From the NCBI GenBank assembly GCA_015231995.1, contig JADGAO010000089.1, forward strand, positions 1 through 11,899: a stretch of 11,899 bases of DNA, given 5' to 3'. The translations under genes were made by a program, and so were the position numbers. The stretch comes from Nitrospinota bacterium (GTDB lineage: Bacteria; Nitrospinota_A; UBA7883; JACRLM01). Shown one piece after another: positions 6,077 through 11,899 of the stretch (position 1 is the stretch's first letter; each line of letters starts with the position of its first letter). The notes beneath the pieces were generated by a model. The model had not been told where the DNA came from and made no database searches. It saw only the letters and a list, made by a program, of their open reading frames with translations.

Positions 6077-6829
6077 GTGAAAATACTGCTTTCTAACGAT
6101 GACGGGATAAACGCCAAGGGCATAGAAGCCATGCGCGACGCTCTTGAGAAGATAGGAGATGTTTTCGTGGTCGCGCCGGAGACGGAGATGTCCGCCGTGG
6201 GGCACGCTATCACCATCACCGACCCTTTGCGCGTTCGCAGGGTGATGAGAGACGGCGCGCTGTTCGGCATCGCCGTGGACGGCACGCCGGCGGACTGCGT
6301 GAAGATAGCCGCTCGCGCCATCCTTACGGAAAGGCCGGATATTGTGGTCTCCGGCATCAACCAGGGGCAGAACGTGGCCACCAACGTCATATATTCGGGC
6401 ACAGTCTCCGCCGCTACGGAGGGGATGATACTTGGCATTCCATCTATCGCCATATCGCTTGCGTCGTTTACGTCGCGCGATTTTTCGGCGGCGGCGGAAT
6501 ACGGCGTGAAAATGGTCCGCATGGTTCTTGAGAAAGGTTTGCCGGAGGGCGTCCTGCTTAACGTCAACGTGCCAGCGATCCCTGCGGACAAGATCAAGGG
6601 TGTGAAGGTATGCAGGATGGGGATAAGCAAGTTCCGCGAGGTTTTCGATAAACGGGTTGACCCGAAGCAGAACGATTATTACTGGCAGGGCGGCGAGATG
6701 GTGTTGTACAAGGAGGACAGTGACGCGGATATCGGCTTTCTCGAAGAAGGTTACGTGACGGTGACTCCCATACATTTTGACCTGACGCACCGCGAATTTA
6801 TGGAAAACATGAAAGGTTGGGGATTGTAA
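6077..6829 (+). CDS. surE: 5'-nucleotidase / survival protein SurE
   Basis: Metal-dependent phosphatase that removes phosphate from nucleoside 5'-monophosphates (and, in some members, 3'-monophosphates or short polyphosphate); cytoplasmic. The 250-residue protein has the family hallmarks: N-terminal SNDDG with metal-binding Asp8 and Asp9, the APETEMSAVGH segment with Ser39, and SGINQGQN with Asn95, which together form the metal site. These are followed by the YSGTVSAATEG segment and a C-terminal part (VTVTPIHFDLT) typical of SurE. The GTG start at 6077 is supported by AAGGTG at 6066-6071. The stop is 3 bases before the aroA ATG, so the two genes are almost certainly co-transcribed. SurE often lies beside pcm, nlpD or rpoS in gammaproteobacteria; none of these is here. 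Confidence 0.97.
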   Translation: MKILLSNDDGINAKGIEAMRDALEKIGDVFVVAPETEMSAVGHAITITDPLRVRRVMRDGALFGIAVDGTPADCVKIAARAILTERPDIVVSGINQGQNVATNVIYSGTVSAATEGMILGIPSIAISLASFTSRDFSAAAEYGVKMVRMVLEKGLPEGVLLNVNVPAIPADKIKGVKVCRMGISKFREVFDKRVDPKQNDYYWQGGEMVLYKEDSDADIGFLEEGYVTVTPIHFDLTHREFMENMKGWGL

Positions 6830-6832
6830 GAG

Positions 6833-8098
6833 ATGAAGTACGCAGTCGAACCGTCAGCTATAAAAGGCGAGGCTCTTATTCCCGCCTCCAAATCGCACAC
6901 GATACGCTCGCTCTTCTTTGCGGCTCTGGCCGATGGCGAGTCCACGATAACCAACCCGCTCGATTCCGATGACGCGCGTTCGGCCCTCACCGCAGTGACG
7001 GCGATGGGCGCGATGGCTGAGGTGAAAAAATCCGCATGGAGAGTGTGGGGGCATGGCGGCGACGTCAAGTATCCATCCGAACCTGTGGATGTGGGCAACT
7101 CCGGCACCACGGCGCGGTTTGCGCTTTCGATGGCGGCGCTGGGCAGGTTCACGGTGAACATAACGGGAGACGAGCAGACACGCTCCCGCCCGATGGGGGC
7201 GTTGTTGGATGCGTTGGCCAATCTTGGCGCCCAGACCAGCGGAACCAACGGCAAGCTTCCCGCAAAGGTGAAGGGGCCTCTGATCGGCGGGACTACATCG
7301 GTTGACGGAACATCGTCGCAGTACTTGTCCAGCCTTCTCATTCACACGCCTTACGCTCCCAAAGACACGGTAATAACGCTGTCGCATCTTAACGAAAAAC
7401 CTTACGTCGAGATGACCCTGCGCTGGCTGGACAAGTTCGGGATAGAGTATAAACGCCAGGGATACGAACGGTTCGAGATAAAAGGCGGCCAGCGATACAA
7501 ACCGTTCAAGGAGCAGATACCCGGCGATTTTTCATCCGCCGCGTTTTTCGCCTGTCTCGGAGCCATGCCGGGAAACGAGGTGAGCCTGCTGGGATTGGAC
7601 ATGGGCGACTCGCAGGGTGACAAAGCCATTTTCGAGTATCTGGAGAAAATGGGCGCGGACGTTTCGATAGGGAAGGATAAAATCACGGTTAAAGGCGCCA
7701 ATTTAAAAGGCGTGAAGCTCGACCTGAACGCCACGCCGGACGCGCTACCTGCGATGTCTGCGCTGGCGGCGTTGGCCGAAGGGACGACGATCCTGGGCAA
7801 CGTTCCGCAAGCGAGGATAAAAGAGACCGACCGTATCGCCGTGATGGCCAAAGAGCTTACGAAAATGGGGATCAAATGCGAGGAGACGCCGGACTCGTTG
7901 ATCGTCCACGGCGGGAAACCCAAAGGCGCGCAAGTGACCAGCCACGGAGATCATCGCGTGGTGATGAGCCTCGCTGTGCTCGGAACGAGGGCTGAAGGCG
8001 TGACCCATATAGACCGCGCCGAAGCCGTCGGCGTGACATTCCCAAACTTCGCGGAGCTGTTCAGGAACTGCGGAGGGAAGCTTACGGAGATGAAGTGA
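6833..8098 (+). CDS. aroA: 3-phosphoshikimate 1-carboxyvinyltransferase (EPSP synthase)
   Basis: Sixth step of the shikimate pathway: joins shikimate 3-phosphate and phosphoenolpyruvate to give EPSP, the precursor of chorismate. The 421-residue length is normal. Substrate-binding motifs are intact: ASKSHTIR (Lys20, Ser21, Arg25), GNSGTTAR (88-95), RSRP (Arg119), TSSQYL (161-163 SSQ), GDFSSAAFF (231-239), TPDALPAM with Asp303, RIKETDR (Lys330, Glu331, Arg334) and DHRV (373-376). Some motifs resemble the Escherichia coli type (SSQ, KETDR) and others the Gram-positive type (NSGTT, SSAAFF). By my alignment Phe96 sits where E. coli has Pro101. The ATG is 3 bases after surE stops and has a poor ribosome binding site, consistent with translational coupling. 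Confidence 0.97.
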   Translation: MKYAVEPSAIKGEALIPASKSHTIRSLFFAALADGESTITNPLDSDDARSALTAVTAMGAMAEVKKSAWRVWGHGGDVKYPSEPVDVGNSGTTARFALSMAALGRFTVNITGDEQTRSRPMGALLDALANLGAQTSGTNGKLPAKVKGPLIGGTTSVDGTSSQYLSSLLIHTPYAPKDTVITLSHLNEKPYVEMTLRWLDKFGIEYKRQGYERFEIKGGQRYKPFKEQIPGDFSSAAFFACLGAMPGNEVSLLGLDMGDSQGDKAIFEYLEKMGADVSIGKDKITVKGANLKGVKLDLNATPDALPAMSALAALAEGTTILGNVPQARIKETDRIAVMAKELTKMGIKCEETPDSLIVHGGKPKGAQVTSHGDHRVVMSLAVLGTRAEGVTHIDRAEAVGVTFPNFAELFRNCGGKLTEMK

Positions 8099-8136
8099 TT
8101 CACTTTCACTTTTTTTATGTATATATTGCGCGACTA

Positions 8137-8165
8137 TTTCGTATAATGCAACGTAACAGGTTACG
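8137..8165 (+). promoter_or_regulatory. higBA -10 box and candidate HigA operator
   Basis: A perfect TATAAT (8142-8147) lies 29 bases before the higB start; no good -35 box is found 16-18 bases upstream, as in promoters that need help or are weak. It is embedded in TTTCGTATAAT (8137-8147), whose exact 11-base inverse ATTATACGAAA occurs inside higB at 8212-8222. Just downstream, CGTAAC-AG-GTTACG (8152-8165) is a 6-bp-arm inverted repeat at the expected transcription start. HigA antitoxins repress their own operon by binding such repeats, so autoregulation here is a reasonable inference. Confidence 0.5.
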
Positions 8166-8176
8166 GGCATGTTTGG

Positions 8177-8455
8177 ATGATAACCGGTTTCAGGCACAAG
8201 GGACTTCGCAGATTATACGAAACCGGAAGCAAATCCGGGGTTATGACTCTTCACGCGGAAAAGTTGAGGCTGATCCTGGCGTTGCTTGACGCCGCCAAGA
8301 GTCCTGAGGGATTGAATGCGCCAGCGTTGAGGCTACACAAACTGAAAGGCGATCTGGACAGTTTCTGGTCCGTCACCGTCAGCGGAAATTGGCGCGTTAT
8401 ATTCCGCTTTAAGGGTGAAGACGCTTGTGATGTTGATTATGTGGATTATCATTGA
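8177..8455 (+). CDS. higB: HigB-type toxin (RelE superfamily mRNA interferase)
   Basis: Ribosome-dependent mRNA endonuclease of a type II toxin-antitoxin pair. The 92-residue protein is full length for the family and begins with the typical FRHKGLRRLYETG. It contains HAEKLRLILALLDAA, then LRLHKLKGDLDSFWSVTVSGNWRVIFRF with the conserved N-W-R-V-I-F strand (Asn71, Trp72, Arg73), and ends in the conserved D-Y-x-D-Y-H. No catalytic region is missing, so the toxin is probably active or recently so. The toxin-first order with the antitoxin 15 bases downstream is the higBA arrangement. The ATG at 8177 has a modest ribosome binding site. Base composition is not obviously different from its neighbours, although such modules commonly move between genomes. 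Confidence 0.93.
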   Translation: MITGFRHKGLRRLYETGSKSGVMTLHAEKLRLILALLDAAKSPEGLNAPALRLHKLKGDLDSFWSVTVSGNWRVIFRFKGEDACDVDYVDYH

Positions 8456-8470
8456 GAGTGGAGATTGAAA

Positions 8471-8755
8471 ATGCCCATGCATAACCCGCCCCATCCCGGC
8501 AAGGTGTTGAAGGAACTGTGGATGGAGCCGATGGGTATCACCATCACAGCTTTGGCAGAGGCGGCTGGGGTTACGCGCAAGGCCATGTCGGAGCTTGTAA
8601 ACGGCAAATCCGGCGTAAGTCCGGAGATGGCTATCCGTCTGTCAAAGATTTTCAATACTGAGCCGGAACTCTGGCTTGGGATGCAGATGAACCGCGACCT
8701 TTGGGTGGTGAAAAAGAAGTCGTCCCGAATAAAGGTCAAACGCCTCGCGGCGTGA
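8471..8755 (+). CDS. higA: HigA-type antitoxin (XRE-family HTH)
   Basis: DNA-binding antitoxin that neutralises HigB and represses the operon. The 94-residue protein starts with the family signature HPGKVLKELWMEPMGIT. Next comes a helix-turn-helix (about residues 25-50, ALAEAAGVTRKAMSELVNGKSGVS), then EMAIRLSKIFNTEPELWLGMQMNRDLW, all typical of HigA/VapI-like antitoxins. The tail is strongly basic (KKKSSRIKVKRLAA). The ATG at 8471 is chosen because GGAG (8460-8463) is 7 bases upstream; the in-frame TTG at 8465 is far too close to that site. It follows higB by 15 bases and converges on the efflux gene with a 7-bp gap. Confidence 0.94.
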   Translation: MPMHNPPHPGKVLKELWMEPMGITITALAEAAGVTRKAMSELVNGKSGVSPEMAIRLSKIFNTEPELWLGMQMNRDLWVVKKKSSRIKVKRLAA

Positions 8756-8762
8756 GTTTCCT

Positions 8763-11700
8763 CTATCCGGTTAACTCCACGCCATCCCGTTCAACAGCCT
8801 TCCCCTCCGGTTTTATCCAGTTGGCCAGCTTCTCCATGTAGTAGTAAATGACCGGCGTGATATAGAGCGTAAGCGCCTGCGAGAATATCAGCCCGCCAAC
8901 AACCGCCAATCCAAGCGGCCTGCGGGCTTCCGCTCCTGCGCCCAATCCTATGGCGATCGGCAACGTCCCCATCAGCGCGGCCATCGTGGTCATCATTATC
9001 GGGCGGAACCGGATAACGCACCCCTCGAAAATAGCGTCCATCGGCGATTTGCCGTCGCGCCTTTGCGCAGTAAGGGCGAAGTCTATCATCATGATCGCGT
9101 TTTTCTTGACGATGCCCACCAGCAATATCACGCCAACAAACCCGTAAACGTTAAGCTCTTTGTCAAAGGCCGTGAGCGTGAGAAGCGCTCCTATCGCGGC
9201 GGATGGAAGCCCGGAGAGGATGGTGATGGGGTGGTGGAAGCTTTCATACAGAATGCCCAGAACGATATAGATAGCCAGAACCGCCATCATGAGAAGAAGC
9301 ATAAGCCCTGCGGCTGAATCCTTGAAAGCCTGCGCCGTTCCCTGAAAGCTGGTTGTCACCGTTTGCGGCAAAACCTCTATGGCCGCCTTGTTGACAATCT
9401 CCACCGCCTCGCTGAGTGCAACTCCGGGCTTGAGGTTGAACGAAAGAGTTACGGCGGGAAGCTGGCCAAGATGGCTGACCGTCAACGGCCCGGATTCTTC
9501 TGCCATTCTTGTCACCGTGGACAATGGAACCAACGCCCCAGACTGCGACCGCATGTAGAGCAGATTGAGGGCCGGCATCTCTCTCTGGTATTCAGGCAGA
9601 AGCTCCATGATGACCTTGTACTGGTTGTCCGGCGCGAGGATGGTGGAGACCTGGCGCGAGCTGTATGCGTAACTCAACGTGTCCTCGATCTGGAACGGGG
9701 AAAGCCCCAGGGCCGAGGCTTTATCGCGGTCTATCTCCAGGTTCACCTGCGGGTTGGACAGTTGCATGTCGCTGGTGACGTCTTGAAGCTCATGGATATC
9801 CTTGAGCCGGTTCTCAAGCAGGACGGAGCTACGGTAAAGTTCCGCAGTGTCCGAGCTTTGAAGGGTGAACTGGTACTGGCTTTTGGTAAGTTGGCCGCCG
9901 AGCCGTATCGGGGGCATGTTTTGCAGGAAAAGGCGTATCCCAGTGACGCTTGCGGATTTCTCCCTCATCTCCTGCACGAACTCGTCGGAAGTAAGCTTGC
10001 GTTCGTTGCGCGGCTTGAGGCGGATGAAAATCCTGCCGGTGTTGCCGGTTGCGTTCGGGCCGCCAGCTCCAACTGAAGACGAGAGTGAATGGACGTTTGG
10101 ATCGGCCAGGATAAGCGCGGCCATTTCTTTTTGCCTCTCCGTCATGGATTCGAACGAAATACCCTGCGGAGCCTCTGTGAAGGTGAAAATGAACCCGGTG
10201 TCTTCCGCAGGAAGAAAACCGGTGGGAGTCTTGTTAAAAAGGTATATCGTTACGGCCAGAAGCGCGATTGTCACCATCAACGTCGTCTTGCGCCACCCGA
10301 TCACCACCGATAGGCTCCGCTTGTACGCAGAAAGCAGGGAATCGAACATTCGCTCCAGTAGGCGGTAAAGAAAACCGCCCGTCCCGGCTTTGTGAGGCCG
10401 CAGAAACCTGCTACACAACATCGGCGTAAGCGTTACCGACACAAAACCGGACACGAGCACCGCCACGCTTATCGTGACTGCGAACTCGTGCATCAACCTT
10501 CCCATCACCCCGCCCATAAAAACGATGGGGATAAACACCGCCACCAGCGATAGCGTCATGGAGACGATTGTGAACCATATTTCCTTCGACCCGTTAAGGG
10601 CGGCGGTAAGCGGCGGCTCGCCTTTTTCCATATGGCGGGAGATGTTCTCCAGCATGACGATAGCGTCATCCACCACGAACCCGACGGCGAGTATCAAAGC
10701 CATCAACGAAAGGTTGTTCACGCTGTAGTCCAGATACCACATGACCGGGAACGCGCCTATCAGCGATATCGGCACGGCGAGGCTTGGAATGATGGTGGCG
10801 GTGACGTTCCTCAGAAAAATGAAAATTATCAGCACCACAAGCGCGATGGCGATAAGAAGCGTCTTCTGCACATCCTCAAGCGACTCGCGGATGGAGACCG
10901 ACCTGTCGTACAGCGTGTCCAGCTGGACGGTGGCCGGAAGGCGCGCGCCAAGCTCCGGCAATAATTTTTTTATGTTGTCTATAACTTCCACCGTGTTGGA
11001 GCCGGGCTGGCGTTGCACCGCGAGAATTATCGCCCGCGAATTGTCCCGCCAACTGGCTATCTTGTCCTCTTCCACGCTGTCTATTGCGCGCCCGATATCG
11101 TTGATACGCACCGGCGAGCCGTTCCTGTAAGCGACGATCATCGGGCCGTAGGCCGCCGCGTCGTTAAGCTGGCCGGAAGCCTGCAATGTGAGGGCTCGGA
11201 ATTTGCCGTGCAGGACGCCTGTGGGGATTGTGACGTTGTTTCTCTGGATTGCGGCGGCGGCTTCATCCAATCCTATCCCGCGCGACGCCATCGCCAGCGG
11301 GTCCAGTTGTATTCTGACCGCGTATTTCTGCGAGCCGTAAATGGCCACCTGCGCCACGCCGCTTATCATTGATATTTTCGGAGCCACGATCGTGTCCGCG
11401 TACCCGGTTATCTTCGATAACGGTGTTGTGGGCGACGACATCGCAAGGAAGAGGATGGGCTGATCGGCCGGGTTGACCTTCTGGAACGTGGGAGGGTAGG
11501 GCATGTCCGCAGGCAACTGCCTTGTCGTCTTGGTAATCATCGCCTGGACATCCTGCGCCGCCGCGTCTATATCCCTGCTCAAGGCGAATTGAAGGGTGAT
11601 CTGCGTCCTGCCAAGAGAGCTTGAGGAGTTCATGGACTCCAACCCGGCGATTGTGGAAAGTTGGCGCTCCAGCGGCGTGGCCACGGCCGACGCCATCGTC

Positions 11701-11870
11701 TCGGCGCTGGCTCCGGGAAGGCTCGCCGAAACCGAGATGGTGGGAAAATCCACATTCGGCAAATCGTTCACCGGCAGAGTGCGGTATGCGAACAGACCGA
11801 ACAGTATGATGGACGCCGTCACCAGCGTCGTCATTACCGGCCTTTTGATAAAAATCTCAGAAACGTTCAT
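8763..11870 (-). CDS. MdtC-like RND efflux permease (HAE1 family)
   Basis: Proton-driven inner-membrane pump that exports drugs, bile-salt-like or other hydrophobic compounds through an adaptor and an outer-membrane channel. The 1035-residue length is normal and both halves are complete. It starts MNVSEIFIKRPVMTTL with the first membrane helix, followed by a porter domain with PGASAETMASAVATPLER and KVNPADQPI, both close to MdtC/MdtB. Helix 4 carries the proton-relay pair Asp401-Asp402 (GFVVDDAIVMLENISRH). The second half has LGILYESFHHPITIL, the relay lysine region GIVKKNAIMM (Lys923) and FRPIMMTTMAALMGTLP. Overall it resembles E. coli MdtC, whose partner is MdtB, more than AcrB; substrates cannot be inferred. 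Its ATG overlaps the apparent stop of an upstream gene (ATGA), which would fit an operon with an adaptor or a second permease. No terminator separates it from higA. Confidence 0.96.
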   Translation of the reverse strand: MNVSEIFIKRPVMTTLVTASIILFGLFAYRTLPVNDLPNVDFPTISVSASLPGASAETMASAVATPLERQLSTIAGLESMNSSSSLGRTQITLQFALSRDIDAAAQDVQAMITKTTRQLPADMPYPPTFQKVNPADQPILFLAMSSPTTPLSKITGYADTIVAPKISMISGVAQVAIYGSQKYAVRIQLDPLAMASRGIGLDEAAAAIQRNNVTIPTGVLHGKFRALTLQASGQLNDAAAYGPMIVAYRNGSPVRINDIGRAIDSVEEDKIASWRDNSRAIILAVQRQPGSNTVEVIDNIKKLLPELGARLPATVQLDTLYDRSVSIRESLEDVQKTLLIAIALVVLIIFIFLRNVTATIIPSLAVPISLIGAFPVMWYLDYSVNNLSLMALILAVGFVVDDAIVMLENISRHMEKGEPPLTAALNGSKEIWFTIVSMTLSLVAVFIPIVFMGGVMGRLMHEFAVTISVAVLVSGFVSVTLTPMLCSRFLRPHKAGTGGFLYRLLERMFDSLLSAYKRSLSVVIGWRKTTLMVTIALLAVTIYLFNKTPTGFLPAEDTGFIFTFTEAPQGISFESMTERQKEMAALILADPNVHSLSSSVGAGGPNATGNTGRIFIRLKPRNERKLTSDEFVQEMREKSASVTGIRLFLQNMPPIRLGGQLTKSQYQFTLQSSDTAELYRSSVLLENRLKDIHELQDVTSDMQLSNPQVNLEIDRDKASALGLSPFQIEDTLSYAYSSRQVSTILAPDNQYKVIMELLPEYQREMPALNLLYMRSQSGALVPLSTVTRMAEESGPLTVSHLGQLPAVTLSFNLKPGVALSEAVEIVNKAAIEVLPQTVTTSFQGTAQAFKDSAAGLMLLLMMAVLAIYIVLGILYESFHHPITILSGLPSAAIGALLTLTAFDKELNVYGFVGVILLVGIVKKNAIMMIDFALTAQRRDGKSPMDAIFEGCVIRFRPIMMTTMAALMGTLPIAIGLGAGAEARRPLGLAVVGGLIFSQALTLYITPVIYYYMEKLANWIKPEGKAVERDGVELTG

Positions 11871-11899
11871 TTCGACAACCGTCCAATAATTGTCATCCT
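11867..11899 (-). CDS. C-terminal end of a gene upstream of the efflux permease (partial)
   Basis: Reading leftward from the window edge, a frame encodes RMTIIGRLSK and stops at TGA (11869-11867), overlapping the permease ATG as ATGA. Ten residues are too few to name a family. The 4-base overlap is the usual coupling in efflux operons, where the preceding gene is often the periplasmic adaptor or a partner permease. The open frame could be chance in so short a piece. Confidence 0.4.
   Translation of the reverse strand, partial: RMTIIGRLSK

Noticed and set aside
5807..6790. Long open frame of 327 codons on the - strand across surE
   Set aside because: It lies opposite surE and the end of the preceding gene, is rich in His and Arg with no family motifs, and surE is unmistakable. 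It is a composition-driven shadow.
8093..8115. Terminator after aroA (AAGTG/CACTT followed by seven Ts)
   Set aside because: There is a T-run, but the possible stem is only 4-5 A/T-rich pairs, too weak to call.
9363..10076. Open frame of 237 codons on the + strand inside the permease gene
   Set aside because: It is antisense to an intact, highly conserved RND permease, with shadow-like composition (excess Arg, Gly and His) and no domain features.

Overview
The window looks like chromosomal DNA from a Gram-negative, respiring bacterium. The basis is an exported diheme cytochrome c, an RND efflux permease (which needs an outer membrane to make sense), a LapA-domain protein and an FtsH protease. 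Base composition is moderately GC-rich, and ATA and AGG codons are used freely. Together with many GC-rich intergenic palindromes this reminds me of environmental deltaproteobacterial or Nitrospinota-like genomes, but the lineage cannot be fixed from the sequence alone.

Layout on the + strand. (1) Positions 1-636: 3' part of an exported diheme cytochrome c gene, ended by a strong intrinsic terminator. (2) Positions about 700-1170: no gene, but a dense block of palindromes. Most of it lies inside a 329-bp MITE-like element (745-1073) bounded by 17- to 19-bp terminal inverted repeats, followed by a separate large hairpin (1083-1146). (3) Positions 1175-2844: a textbook sigma70-type promoter and three genes: a single-pass membrane protein with an Ala/Pro-rich tail, a small helical protein of unknown function, and a LapA-domain membrane protein. 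(4) Positions 3146-5014: ftsH, with a TTG start fixed by an excellent ribosome binding site, followed by a perfect GC hairpin and a fragment related to the MITE-like element. (5) Positions 5231-8098: a membrane-anchored probable beta-sandwich protein, then surE and aroA in tight succession. (6) Positions 8142-8755: a toxin-first higBA module with its own -10 box and candidate HigA operator repeats.

On the - strand, 11870-8763 encodes a complete MdtC-like RND inner-membrane efflux permease. It converges on higA with only 7 bp between the stop codons, and its ATG overlaps what appears to be the stop codon of an upstream gene that leaves the window.

Most genes are housekeeping: protein quality control (FtsH), nucleotide phosphatase (SurE), aromatic amino-acid synthesis (AroA), electron transfer and efflux. 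I do not see a clear new defence or biosynthetic system. The parts most worth a second look are the MITE-like element and its possible relative downstream of ftsH, the unknown three-gene group before ftsH, the anchored beta-sandwich protein, and the repeat architecture of the higBA control region.
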